From Isoetes taiwanensis (Eukaryota > Streptophyta > Lycopodiopsida > Isoetales > Isoetaceae): a DNA stretch of 64,000 nucleotides. The position numbers were made by a program, and so were the translations under genes. Shown piece by piece: positions 11,995 through 23,520 of this stretch; the stretch's first letter is position 1; every line of letters begins with the position of its first letter. Below the pieces are notes generated by a model. That model saw only the letters and a program-made list of their open reading frames with translations. It was not told where the DNA came from and made no database searches. The DNA lies in NCBI GenBank assembly GCA_021234155.1, contig JAJEKV010000006.1:5803727-5867726 (forward strand), given 5' to 3'.

Positions 11995-12059
11995 GGGAGG
12001 CCAACCCCAATCGGGCGTACTTAAAACCATCGAATATACTATGTTGTTAACGCCGAGGT

Positions 12060-12470
12060 ACTAATTATATTACACATGTTGTTTCGACATGTTAATATAA
12101 CAGATAGGTTTCTCTTAGCCCCATAAATACATTACATGGTATTTAAGAGTCACGCAAGCATTGGACCCCATATTGCATGTGGCGATGCATCACTGGGTCA
12201 ATTGGCCCAATCCTAGGGCCTAGTCCTATTCTCGAGTCTATAAAAAAGGGGGAATCCTAAAGTTTCTTTTTGGGTTCTATCATCTATTCTTGGAAAAAGG
12301 AGCTCACGGTGCTGAAACATGACAGCGTCAGGCAAAGGAGAGGCTCACAGCAAGCGCCTACCCCAGGTTGTGAAAGCACTATAACGCCACAGTATAGCTA
12401 GCTCATCGAGACTCCACACCAGGGGTCGGGTGGCCAGTAGATTTAAGTGTTATTTTTAGGCTTAACAGTG
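12060..12470 (+). promoter_or_regulatory. Possible LTR with TATA box
   Basis: TCTATAAAAAAGGGGGAATCC at about 12238 looks like the TATA region of an LTR. Upstream, TGGTATTTAAGAGTC at about 12137 is a poor match to an initiator tRNA-Met primer site. No LTR pair or polyprotein is present, so this is tentative. Confidence 0.25.
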
Positions 12471-12602
12471 GTGATTAAGCTGGATTGTCACCTCCTTTTA
12501 GTCTTAGGTGCCCTTCTGAACTTATGGCCTCTAACCCTAAAATGAGATTGACCAATGAACTCTAATCATTATATTATGTATGATTAGGTTAGTTAAGTTA
12601 GA

Positions 12603-13080
12603 ACTACAAGAAATTTATCGCGGCAGCCAAGGCCGCCGCGAACATTTCTTTGGTTCCAAACCTGTGCAGTAGAGAATTAGTACTAATGTCTACATTTGAT
12701 AACTTCCTGAACTATTCTTCTGTGTTATCTCATCTAAAAGGAAAATGCCATTATGCAGATCTCAAATTTGTGGAGGGGTTTGTAAAATGCTATTATGTAG
12801 ATCTCAAATATATGGAGAGGTTTGTAGGCAGCTAGAAATTGTGGTGAAACCATAACAATGGGGATATTTCTAGTGCATTTATTTCGTAGACGTAAATCGG
12901 AAAAATCCTGCCCTTTATTATTATAGGAATAGATAAAGAGATTGTATAGATCATTTAAATCTGAGAGTTCGGAAAGCAAGGCAGCGTGGTACTGTGTTCA
13001 CTTTTGAAGGGCCAGACATGAGCCCAACATGACAGATTTAGCCTTTAGCCAAGGCCGCCGCGAACATGTCTTTGGTTCTA
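12603..13080. mobile_element. Possible CACTA-like terminal and subterminal repeats
   Basis: ACTACAAGAAATTTATCGCGGC at 12603 (given here in part) resembles plant CACTA ends. The following block AAGGCCGCCGCGAAC...TTTGGTTC (12625-12658) recurs at 13047-13080 with two or three mismatches. A weaker relative (AAAGAAATTTATCGAGGC) lies near 31325. The other end and any transposase are missing. Confidence 0.4.
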
Positions 13081-13724
13081 AAAATGTAGGGTTGGACTCA
13101 ATACATTAACATGGTCACTGTGATAAATCCTTTGATTCTAAACTGGTTGAGCTGGACAGTATTCACGTCTAAGGTGCCACAAGGGGTCAATACTTGTGTA
13201 TTTGTCCTTTCGACCCCAGCGATATGTTGACAATAGTTCGAATAGCAACTAAAGCGAAAGATACATCAAAATTGGAATCAAGAATGATTAGAATGGATTT
13301 TTTAAAGATACCGAGAAAGATGTGATTTGAAATGGCAATGTTATAGCAAGAAGATTGAAGGGCAAGGCTAATTGCATTAAAATTGGACTAACATGCAAAA
13401 AATGAGAATGTTGAGTTGTTAAAAGTTTGATTGGCCATACCAGCTTGTAGCATATGATCTCGAGAATGTTTTAAGACTCAAGAAGAATGTGGTCCGAGTT
13501 TCTTAGACAACATCAAACAATATTAACCTCTATTAGGTGACACATTGCCCATAGTGTCAATTTTTCTCTGTGTGCAGTATAAATCAACCTAAAGGAGATA
13601 TGCCATTTTTTGGACTTATCAATATTAATATCACATGGACATTAAAATACAAAATTATTTTTGAATTGAGAGGCTATATCTAGCATTTAAGGAATCGTCT
13701 TCACATCACGCTTTCTTCGGGTTA
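13081..13724. other. No identifiable gene
   Basis: AT-rich sequence with only short open frames and no recognisable repeat beyond the block at 13047-13080. Confidence 0.4.
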
Positions 13725-13829
13725 ATGATTGTACTAGCCCATTGTATGGGTCCCATGACCTATTGGTCTCCGTGGACGTTAAAAAATCTATTCTATTCTA
13801 TTCTATTCTATTCTATTCTATTCTATTCA
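13725..13829 (+). mobile_element. LINE/SINE 3' end with (CTATT)n tail
   Basis: CCTATTGGTCTCCGTGGACG, then TTAAAAAAT, runs directly into about eight CTATT units. The same terminal block, GGCCTCCGTGGACGTTAAA, ends the LINE at 15690-18349 (minus strand) before a different microsatellite. This is a strongly 5'-truncated retroposon copy. Confidence 0.65.
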
Positions 13830-15454
13830 GGTGTATGGAGCAAAGTAGTCAATGATCTTAATAAATTTCATAAATTTACTTCAGCTTCAAATCAAAAGTT
13901 GCAAGATGTAAATTATGCAAGATATCCATCTGCACTAGGCAATAAAAAACTTAAGAAGTTAGAAATGCACAAAATCAAACAAAAGACTTCTTATTTTTGT
14001 ACAAAAACCAATCTGCACAATTGAATGCTACTAACCAAGTTATAAATTTCTCATTTCTGAAGAGGAAAACATAATAATCTGCTCATCGAGTCTGGTGATA
14101 ATTTAGTATGGGAGACTATATCAGAATTTTGGATATAGGGAAGTACCAAAATGGAATCGATGGCAAGATCGTTTTTGCTTATCTAAAGCCAAGATATAGC
14201 CTCAGAATAAAATTATTCAAAATAAATTCTCCAGATCTTATGCTGCTGGAAGAACCTTAAAAAATAGTCTACTTCAAGTTCAGCAACAGTTACAAAACAA
14301 GCATAATAAAGAATGAAAAAATCCATCTGGCTCCTTTTGAATAAAAATGCACTTCGTTTGTTGCGGATCAAGAAAGACCATGCCATTTTCTACATAATTG
14401 ATCAACTGAAATTACTAAAGCTCCAAATGGACTCCAGAGGACTAATAAGATGGAGGAATAGTAGGTTATATATGTGCCTAAGAATAAGAAGACTCCAGCT
14501 TCTCACCTACCTTTATAATGCTTTAAAACATTTCGGTATTCACCATTCAAATCGATAAATTTTAATTCAAATCATAAGGCGCAAAATGTTTCTTACCAGT
14601 TTAGAATTCTGCTCGGACAGGGCAAGTTTTGGCAAGCTTTAAATGTTGAATATAATTTGCTCCACATTATACAATCCATCAGAAAGGACTTTCAGAAGCT
14701 TAAATGATTCCAACGACCAGAAATGCTCCATGCCCCTTGTCAAAGTCCTGCCTCATATACTGCTTTTTCTGTTTTGCCAGCAGAAGCTTCAATCTCTATC
14801 AAGTACCTTACTTCGAAAATTACTTGCGGCTTTCTTGCTAAAACATTTGAATTCGTCTATCCCCTGTTTTTAGAACAAACGAAATGCATCAGAATAGTCT
14901 TGCAAATAAAATCCTAACCAAACTGAAGTAGACGGATTTATCATTTTTGCTGCAAACTGCCTGATGATTGACGAACAACAGTCTGCCAAACTCCAGTTGT
15001 CGAGGCCCAAACGAACCAACCCTAGGCCAAAAATGACGTTAAAAAGAAATGACGATGCCATCAGAAGGAGATGAAACTAAACAAAAAGCAGTAGAGAAAG
15101 ACGCTAAAATCGCCTTGTCAGAACCCACCGGCAGACCAAGAAAAACCCTGGCATATTAAAAGAAAAGGGATGAAGAAAGAACCACCTGCTTCAAGTCGGA
15201 TTTGGGGCTGCCAGTTTGGGGCTGCTCCAGGCCCAGCTGCATTTTTAAGTGCATGGCTTCCACAAATCCATCGAAAAACTTTACCGGCGATTGTACCCGG
15301 GAAAAAGACTGGGTACGTGTCACTAAAATATCAAAGGCATAAAAGAATTGAATCTAAGGAAACAGAATTATATATGTGTAGATTTTTCTTTTCTTTATTC
15401 TGTTGGAAGATCATGGATGTTCTCTATGTCCTCTTATGGAGATCTAAGAGTCAT
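13830..15454. other. No identifiable gene
   Basis: Several open frames of 60-100 codons occur on the plus strand (for example 14313-14558), but none shows family motifs and their frames break often. It may be an eroded retroelement. I cannot assign it. Confidence 0.35.
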
Positions 15455-15690
15455 GTATAGATATGACTCTGGTATGTAGCCCTCACCCCGTCTATTATGG
15501 TACAAGTGTGTTGTGGGGAGCAGCGATGAAAGAGTTATACAATTATGGCAAAGCTATGCAAAATATTATTTCCTCAATGTTGCCTAATAATATAATAAAG
15601 ATGGCAAGGAATAATTCCTTTAAAGCCCTATTGCCATTAAAAAGAGCAATATCTATTTTGGAAAGGACTTTTACCTTTTATAAGGAAGGA
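15455..15690 (+). mobile_element. LINE fragment (endonuclease region)
   Basis: The stretch ending AATATCTATTTTGGAAAGG matches the 5' part of the plus-strand LINE at 21225 (AATATCTATCCTGGAAAGG). TGTTGCCTAATAATATAATA (15578) recurs near 19893. The fragment breaks off exactly at the tail of the minus-strand LINE that follows, so that LINE may have inserted here. Confidence 0.5.
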
Positions 15691-15704
15691 AGGAAGGAAG
15701 GAAG
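15682..15704. repeat. (GGAA)n microsatellite, LINE tail
   Basis: Five GGAA units at the 3' terminus of the minus-strand LINE. On the LINE strand this is a CTTC tail in place of poly(A). Confidence 0.8.
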
Positions 15705-18349
15705 TTTATTTTAACGTCCACGGAGGCCAGAGGCCTATGAGACGGTACATGCAGAGAACAGGCAAAAAGCCAAAAACCCCAACACCAAAAACAAACAATG
15801 TAACTGTACAGTAGATCCCTACTACCGGGATGAAAAAACCCCCACTTGGGAGGAAAAACCCTAACAGTAGGCTCTCAAATACCATGCCCCCGAAGAGCAA
15901 GTCTGACGGCCGAAATCTGCAAGATGTAAGCTCCCAGTCGCGCTACCATAGGTGATGCGAGTAGCGATGTAGCGGTGTGTCGAGCATCTAAGATCGGTGT
16001 GCCTTTGCCGGACATGGGCATATCTTTGGGCAACCATTTGGAGGGCATGGTGCTCATCCTCTATCACGTGCATCTCACAACACTGACATATCCTCTCCTC
16101 CCTGGGGATCCCGTGCCCGCCATTCACCCCCCAGCGACCTGTTTCAATTCTGAGGTAATGGGAACCCGTCCTTATGGCAGCAATAGCTCTCCGTTTCTTC
16201 ACCGAGATGTGTGCTTTCAAGTACCGATGGGGTCCATGCTCAAGGCCGGGATTAATCTGAGCGTGATAGTGCTCTGTCTTGGGCTTTGCAAGAGTAGAGG
16301 CATCCCACAGAGTGGCAGCATAGCCCGCATCCAATTGCCCATTCTGCGCATCAGAATCTGCCAGTGCCACCATCTGTTGGTAATCCATAGACCACCTCAT
16401 AAACCATCCCTTACAGTGCTCGTGCCATACCCTCTTCAATTTGGGGGCCCCGTTAACAACATCTTGCACTTTTGTGGAGGCAAGCGATGCTCATCCATCC
16501 CATCCACCTTATGGAAGAAAGTAAGATGCTGCGCAAGATAGCGAATCTTTGTAAAGGCGTAACCCCGTCTCATACAACAAAATCGTCACGATACGGTGTC
16601 CTTCACTCCCAAGCTATATGTCAAGAAAGCTTTCGCACCCTTTCCAACCTATCCCGTGTTTTTGCTAACCGTTGGGCCCCAAACCTCCACCCCATATAGC
16701 AGCACCGGCTCGACCAAAGCCCTAAACAGGTGTGCTCTCCTCGCCCAGTCACAGAGATCTATCCGGCAACACGCGTTTTGCACTGCATATAGAGCCTTCC
16801 AGCCTGCACTGGCTCTCCTCTTCACACACTGATCCCACAGCATGTTAGTAGTGAAATCAATTCCCAGATACTTGAAGCTCCGCACCATCTCCACTTCCTG
16901 TCCCCTGTAATATAACTCCGGGATAGGGTGTTGCGAGGACAGGATCGCGAGAAGCTTAGTTTTGTGCAACTTCACTGTCATTCCCGTGGCCCCACAGAAC
17001 CCACTAAGGGCATCCAAATGCTGCTGCATACTGCCGGCCGTGTGGGCTAGCAAACCTACATCATCCGCATATAGTAACTGGCTCACAGAGGTCGCATCAG
17101 ATAATTGCACCCCGGCTCCCCCATGGTGTTGCATTCACGTCTCCAAGCTATCAATGTACAACCCAAAGAGCGTTGGAGACAACGGGCAGCCCTGCTTAAC
17201 TCCCATAGTGCTAGCTACCCGCCTATCTTCATAAGGCAGTGCAGCATAAATCCCATCATAAAGTTGGTGCACCACATTCTGCAACTCCTGTGGAACTCGC
17301 AATTCTTGCAACCCTCGCCACAAAGATGTCGGGGGCGGATCATATGCGCGATCTTAAAATCTACAAAGCGGCAATACAAGTCTCCGGCGCCGCGATTCCG
17401 GCTTGCCTCCATCAACACTCTCAAAGTGAAGATATGGTCGGTCGTGGAGTGAGCCGGGCGGCGATGTTCGCCAATTGCGCACCACCCCGCCTCCTCGGCC
17501 CACTTAGTGAGTTTCTTCTCCACCACCCCGCCGGGAGCTTTGCAAACAGGTGAAGCTTACCATAATCATCGGTAATTCGCCCGGCTCATCCTTATTACCC
17601 GGCTTTATGAGCGGGAACAACCTTACTAACCATCCACTCCTTGGGGAGCCCCTCCCTCAGAGCCTGGTTAATGATCACCGTCAGGGCCCCTACCACAGAT
17701 GGGCCACCCCATTTCAACAGCTCGGCCTGCAGCCCCTGTAAATCCTTTGCCTTGCCATTCGCCAAATGCACGAGACCTGCTTTGGACATCCTCCCCGCGT
17801 GAGCCGCAACACCTCTTCTACGATCAGGGACCACGGCATTAGCTCACGGGGGTCATATAACTCCTGCAAGCGGGGCATCCATTGCTCCACACTTACATTA
17901 CCAGCCACCTGGCGCTTTTGGTATAACACCTTATGCCAAAAAGCTTTTGGCTCTGCCATGAGCATGTCAAAAGGGGCCTCCGGAGTTTCTGCCATGTATC
18001 TCCCCTTCTTGGCTTTTAGGAAGAGCTTATAGTCTTGCAGGGCCTGTGGCCGCAATTGTGGATCTATGACCAAGCGCAGCTGGCTCTTTAGAGCCTTGCA
18101 ATCAGCATCAAACCACGGGTTCTCAGGAAAATGCGCGGTGTCCCTCCTTGGAGGGCCCTTCACTGCAAAGGAAGCACAAGCAGCTGCAAGCAGCGCCCTC
18201 ACCAGCCATGCACACCTGTCTTGCAGTGTGTAGAAGCTATCAAACCCCTGTAACTCCCGCACCAACAGAGATTCATATTGTCCCTGCTTCTTATAAGAGC
18301 TAGTTATTATAAAAAGTAATGCCAACTTCGTAATATCATATCTGTGCAA
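15690..18349 (-). mobile_element. Degraded non-LTR retrotransposon (LINE), 5'-truncated
   Basis: Minus-strand fragments lie in the order of a LINE ORF2. A post-endonuclease region (18349-17850, WFDADCKALKSQL) leads into reverse transcriptase with LQAELLKWGG and KEWMVSKVVPAHKAG (17760-17600). AHSTTDHIFTL (about 17440), GVKQGCPLSPTLFGLYIDSL (about 17190) and LLYADDVGLLAH (about 17070) follow, then FKYLGIDF (about 16870). The C-terminal region has a CQCC...DEHHAL zinc-knuckle-like motif (about 16080). At least five frame changes or stops separate the pieces, so it is inactive. The 3' end reads CTCCGTGGACGTTAAA before a CTTC microsatellite. The related copies at 34.3-40 kb add ORF1 and endonuclease parts missing here. 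Confidence 0.9.
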
Positions 18350-18580
18350 CTAGAGCTGGGACTGAGGCGATTTTTACTTCCTGGAACCGTTTCAGAGTAT
18401 AGTTTCCAAATTGGGTGGCACTTCCCGTAGCTCCTCCATATGCGAGTGACGGCCAAAAAACGCGACAAGGGTCAAAGATAACTGCATGTGGACATTTGTA
18501 AATAGAGATTTCAATTCCTGTTGAAGATCAATACTAGTATTCCTATCCTTGAGCTAATGTAACTTCCCTTTGATTGGAGA

Positions 18581-19400
18581 CTGTGTAGCAGTGATGATCA
18601 ATTGCCAGTTAAGCCAGCATAAATAGCTTTGCCAGTATAGCTTCTGGAGTGGATACGTTTGGATGGTTAAGCAATGTGCCATAAGAATTTGCTTGAATAA
18701 GATCCAGTTTGAACTTGAATTCTCTTGTTGTTCTGAGTAAACAATGATATTATATTGTCCCAATTGCCTAGAATATTTTAATCGTATCAATTGGTATCAC
18801 AGCTCCAGTCTTTACCACCGGAGTTGTCGGTGATAGGAGCAAGGAAAAATTTGTGTGGCATAAAATAAAAGTATATCATAAGGAGATAAAGCGATAAAGG
18901 ACAACTGAATACGCACATCAGAATCAGTATCAGATTCCTTTAACTATTAATTATGTAAAATAGATCAAAATTGGAGTCAGCCGTTAGATACAATATGCAG
19001 TGATTTATCCAAAGAAGTTTTTTCCATGATCCTTTGGAAGCCCAAACTAATAAAGAAACATGCTAGCACATAGTGGAGATGGAGTAACAACAGCTATATT
19101 GTTGATCAATTGAATTGAGCCGTGCATGACTATTCATCTACCTACCATAGCCACATACAATATCTAGAGGCTTATTTCGAATATCTGGGCCCATACAACT
19201 TCCTAGCCTAAATATGAAACCGCCAAAAGCATTCTTGCTTAAGCTCATGGAGTCAGATCGCGGAGATCTGAACGACTAGTTGAATTCTGAAGTCTGGCTG
19301 TGAAGGTCAGCTCTACTAATATTTAATTTTATTTGTAAAATTGTTCAACGCCAAGGTTGTTGAATATTATTGCTCTAACGTCGTCTTAAGGGAGTTATAG
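18581..19400 (+). mobile_element. Possible LTR-retrotransposon 5' remnant with tRNA-Met PBS
   Basis: TGGTATCACAGC at 18792-18803 differs by one base from the usual primer site complementary to initiator tRNA-Met, and it follows a plausible LTR end (TCGTATCA). Downstream frames to about 19400 are broken and give no clear gag motif. Extent is uncertain. Confidence 0.4.
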
Positions 19401-20000
19401 ATTACTCAGGAGCAATCTACGGATAAGTTACCAGAAATATGAATGTGAATTTTGGATGCGAAATCTCAAATGCTTTATATAATACAGGCTTATGGGTAAA
19501 ATTTGTTAATGAATTTTATTTATGTGGAATAAAGATTAGAATTTCATGTGTATACCATGGTAGATTGGTAATTATGATTGTAGTGTTTGGTAGATTGGTA
19601 TTTGTATCTACAACAAAATAGGCTTGAACAAGTGTGCATGATGTATATTTTTAAAGAGTGGTAATTGTGATTGTAACACAATAGACTTGAAAAAAGTTGC
19701 GTCTGTATCATGGAGATACACTGTATGGTAGATAATAACATATCCCGGAGGTACGAGGGATATATGGTTTTGTGGAAGTACAAAAATATTTATAATTATT
19801 TCTGGAATTTTTGCAGGTTAATGAAACTTCCAAGTTATTGATGCTCACGGACGATCTACCTTGAGAAGAAAAGGATCATTATGGCATAAGCATAATGTTG
19901 CCTAATAATATAATAAATATGGCAAGTTCGTGAATCACATATAAGCTATTAAATATAAATATAGGACAAATTCCATAATACACCAAAACAAAAATTCTCC

Positions 20001-20060
20001 TTTTTTTTTTCAAATATATATATTAAAGATTTGATGGCCAAATGCCAACATTTATGTGGG
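20001..20060 (-). mobile_element. L1-type LINE 3' end with poly(A)
   Basis: On the minus strand TCTTTAATATATATATTTG runs into ten A residues. A TTAATATATT motif before poly(A) is common at 3' ends of plant L1 copies, and a similar terminus lies at 63845-64000. I cannot delimit the 5' end in the 20.06-20.5 kb region. Confidence 0.4.
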
Positions 20061-21011
20061 GCTTGACAACTCATAGACAGAACAAATTAAGGGAGACACT
20101 TGAATTACGAACAATAGTCGAAATATATTAACTTATAAGAAATCTTATGGATACAAGAGTCGGAATATATTAACTCATAAGAAATCTTATGGAAAAAACC
20201 GTGAGAGGATGCTACAAACCAAGTTTGCTAACATCTAGGACAACCTCGAACTTGCCATAACCTTATCTTGTAGGTGGAGGACGAACTCTAGCTCCAGGTC
20301 CTCACAACATGTAAGTGAATTGTATCCATGGCAGGCTTGAACAAGGAAAATAAACATGGAGGAGATGGAGTGGAAAAAGGATCAAATCCAATCTATTGGC
20401 TAAAAGAAAACTTTTCTTGACTACAACTCCTTTTCTTTCTTTGTGAGCTGCAGCTAAAGACTAGCAGGGGGGTTGTCTGCTCTTCCGCTCTTGACCCACA
20501 AAGGGTTGTAAGGAAAGGAAGAAGGGGGAACTCTGTCTATGTGTGGGAGGAGTCTCACATTGGCAGGATATGCATTGTATAAGCTAATATGGTATGGAGA
20601 GAGAGAACTATTGTGTCCCTCTGTCGCTGTAGCACAACCCAGGCTGCTTCTTACTGCTTTGCCTCTTATGTACTTACATCCACTGCTCTACTTTCCAGTT
20701 CTATCTCTCTGCCTCTCTATCATTTTCTGCTAAGTACTTCCTTGACTCAAAATCAGAAAAATTGTGACTGAATCGACCAGTGCCCGATTTCCTTTTCTGA
20801 TCTCAACCTTTGTGTTTTTATAGCCGATTTCTTATTTCTGAACTCTGATCTGCACTAACTTCGCTTCATCGGGCGTTATTCTGCCAGATGCGACTTGATT
20901 CTAGTCCGACCCTTTTGGGCAGACAAAGCTTCTTTTATTTCTGGCTTAGTTTATTTTTGCCTTCTTTTATCTTTTGTTGGATATTTTTCAACCATTGGCA
21001 AAAGATAGACA

Positions 21012-21125
21012 CCACTAGGCAGCAGCCAACTGGACATGTGACCACACACCACACTACATTGCTTGGTTGGGCCCTGCCCCCAACCACCTTATAGTGCATC
21101 TGTTGGGATTTGACCCCCAACAGTA
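21012..21125 (-). mobile_element. SINE fragment without its tRNA head
   Basis: It is collinear with 7830-7945 (shared GGACATGTGACCACACACCA and GGGCCCTGCCCCCAACCACC). It lacks the box A/B head, so it is 5'-truncated, and its 3' end lacks the GACGTTAA terminus. Confidence 0.75.
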
Positions 21126-21840
21126 CTGAGAAAACCCAACCTTAAAAAATAATTTTTGATTAAACCTTTTTTTTCCTAACCAAAATTTCTAAAAAAAAAG
21201 CATTTGCCAACGTAATCATTAAGAAAGGCAATATCTATCCTGGAAAGGACCTTTATCTTTTACAATTCCAAAGGCGCGGTTTTCCTAGTACGTGATTTTA
21301 ATGGACGTATTGGATAAAAGCACGATGTAATCCTCATATATGAGGAAAATGCACTTTGTTAGTGGGAAAAAAAAAATGAGCATGGTTGGAATAGAACATC
21401 ACAAGATGTTGAATCTCACAATAAAATGGGAGAACATGTGTTGCAGCTTTGTGGTGCTTTTGATACGATTGTTTTTAAAGGCACAAGTATGTTTTCTGTA
21501 TCTTGTGGCTACACCTATTATCAGCCCAATGGAAATAGTATTGCAGATTTATTCATCGGGGATCCACTATCTGCTAATATTATTAAAGACTTCCAAGTTC
21601 TAGACTGACAAGTAGATTCTGATCCTGCACCATTGGTACTCAAATTACATACTGCAACCACTGCTTGCAAGAGAACATATGCTGCTTCATCGCGTATAAA
21701 GGTGAAAAGCTATCAAAGATGCTTTGCGATCCTGTAAATGAATCGAAGAGCTTAGAGCTCAATGTCAAATGTTGACATCTATCTTACTTACTGTTTTTTT
21801 TATTGAAGGAGGTCATTCGATTCATCACCATATCATGAAT

Positions 21841-22006
21841 ACATTCTACATCACTTTATTCTAAATGTCACATGGATGCGATATGCTAGGAGATGCTTTG
21901 CATGCGATTGTCGGAGTATATATACATTCTACATCACTTTATTCTACATGTCACGTGGACGCGATATGTTAGGAGCTGCTTTGCATGTGATTATCGGAGT
22001 ACATAT
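21841..22006. repeat. 83-bp tandem duplication inside the LINE
   Basis: ACATTCTACATCACTTTATT starts at 21841 and again at 21924. Both copies continue through TGTCAC(A/G)TGGA(T/C)GCGATATG and GCTTTGCATG to CGGAGTA. Divergence is low, so the duplication is recent relative to the surrounding LINE. Confidence 0.8.
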
Positions 22007-22011
22007 GGCAG

Positions 22012-22165
22012 GTTTGAGGTCTCTACCACAAGATGGGTTGGTCGTACTTGAACCCATGACCTCGAGGCAATGAATTTTTAAGGTCCCCATTACTAGACCG
22101 ATATTGGCCATATTTGAACCCATGACCTCGGATGTAGCAGTTTAAGGTCTTGCCACTAGACGATG
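22012..22165 (-). mobile_element. Two tRNA-like SINE heads in tandem
   Basis: On the minus strand, CGTCTAGTGGCAAG...GAGGTCATGGGTTCAAA (22165-22100) and CGGTCTAGTAATGG...GAGGTCATGGGTTCAAG (22085-22035) each supply box A and box B. They resemble the head at 8009-7950. No SINE body follows either one, so these are fragments. Confidence 0.55.
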
Positions 22166-23379
22166 CCCTTGTTGCATCTGATGTCTTTCGATATACCAAA
22201 AGGTATGGTATGAAACCATGTAATAAGTGGTTTGCATTGGAATGTAAATATGCAAAGCAAATTTAAACCCGTTGATAAAGATGAGGCACGTAAGAGGTTT
22301 AAAAAGCTGGTGAAGAAGAAGCATGCATAGCTCAGGGAACATAATAAAACAAATGGCAATGAAATTGGAGAATCAACAAAAGTCATTTTGGATCCAAACA
22401 AAACGTAATACAAGTATTGGTAACTTCTTAGGATCAAATTTACAAGCATAGGTTTCAGAACTCTATACAGCCCCAATATGTAGTTAGATGCTTTTAATCA
22501 ATCGTTTGGCATTCCTTATCTTTATGGTAGCAGATGTAAAGCATGCACTCAAACATATGAAGAATGGAAAAGCACCAGATAATCTGGGATTAGTGGCTGA
22601 ATTGATCAAATGGGGTGGAAATAATCTGCATGAAAAACTAGCTGAAATCTGCAATAAGGTACTAGCCGATGGGAAATTTTCATTTGCATGGAATATAAGC
22701 AGGATCATCTCCATTCATAAGGTTGGTGATAAAGATAATGTCTATCACGCCATTTTGGTAAGGAGCATTATGACAAAGCTATTTGCATCCATGACTGAAG
22801 GCAAATTGTCAAATTGGACTGATACCAATAACGCTAGAGCCACGTGTCAAGCTGAATTTCAGCAGATTATTCCACTTTAGACGACCTAATTACATTGAGA
22901 GTGATCATAGAAGGAGCCAAAGGAAAGAAAAGCCGAAGATGTTTGTCTTTTATAGATTTATCTAAGGCATTTGACCACGTTGATTGACTAAAACTATACG
23001 ACAAGAATCTCTATAGGTACCCATTGATCTAACATGTCGTGGCTTGCTTGTATAACCAAGTGCTAATTGAGCTCTCTTTCCCTTTCAAAAGGCACATGTA
23101 TGGTCCAACACACTATTAGAGTGAAACAATGGTGCCCTTGTTTACCCATGCTCTTTGGACTCGATATCAATGAAGCCGAAGTTTGGCTAAACAAATAAGG
23201 AGGGATTGGTGTAGAACTGTAGCACCATGTTCTCTGTCTACTGCTCTTCGTCGATGCTTTTGTGCTTGTTAATAAGAGCCATGCATGTCTACAGAGTGCT
23301 TGTTAATAAGAGCCATGCATGTCTACAGAAACACCTTGATGTGTTCAAAAGGTTTTGTGTACAAAAGAGAACAATAGTT

Positions 23380-23520
23380 AATAAGATAAGATAAGATGAA
23401 TTTTTACGTCCACGGGAACCCAAAGGGTTATGCAAGGGCAACAACCCATCTAAAACCTGGGAACTAGGCCCCATCACCAAACACAATAACCAAATATTAA
23501 AAGACTACCAACAAAAAAAT
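23380..23520 (-). mobile_element. Retroposon 3' end inserted in LINE reverse transcriptase
   Basis: On the minus strand GGGTTCCCGTGGACGTAAAA is followed by a TCTTA-type microsatellite (23380-23398). It splits the LINE between the segment encoding KRTIVN and the one encoding KSQVIVFGSKK. The terminus is the same as at 13725-13829 and at the LINE end near 15715. Confidence 0.6.

Larger units (their letters stand above)
10486..12032. mobile_element. 1.5-kb foldback/Mutator-like element with minisatellite arms
   Basis: Its 38-bp terminal inverted repeats (10486-10523 and 11995-12032, starting CGATGGTTTTAAGTACG) differ at one base. Just inside each end lies a tandem array built on GGAAACCCTTCCGG and its complement (10524-10770, and 11742-11994 on the right). 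The flanks AATATTTCC and AATATACTA could be a decayed 9-bp duplication but match at only five positions. No transposase is seen. The centre (10950-11600) has discontinuous open frames and may be a captured host fragment, which I cannot identify. Long composite TIRs fit Mutator-like or foldback elements. Confidence 0.75.

Noticed and set aside
11620-12064. Open frames of 60-136 codons on both strands (repeated FPWKPFR/FHGNPSGF)
   Set aside because: They are produced by the 22-24-bp minisatellite unit in the foldback element; both strands are open for the same reason and nothing suggests translation.
15975-16541. 188-codon plus-strand ORF
   Set aside because: Antisense shadow of the minus-strand LINE C-terminal region, which has a recognisable zinc-knuckle motif and LINE context.
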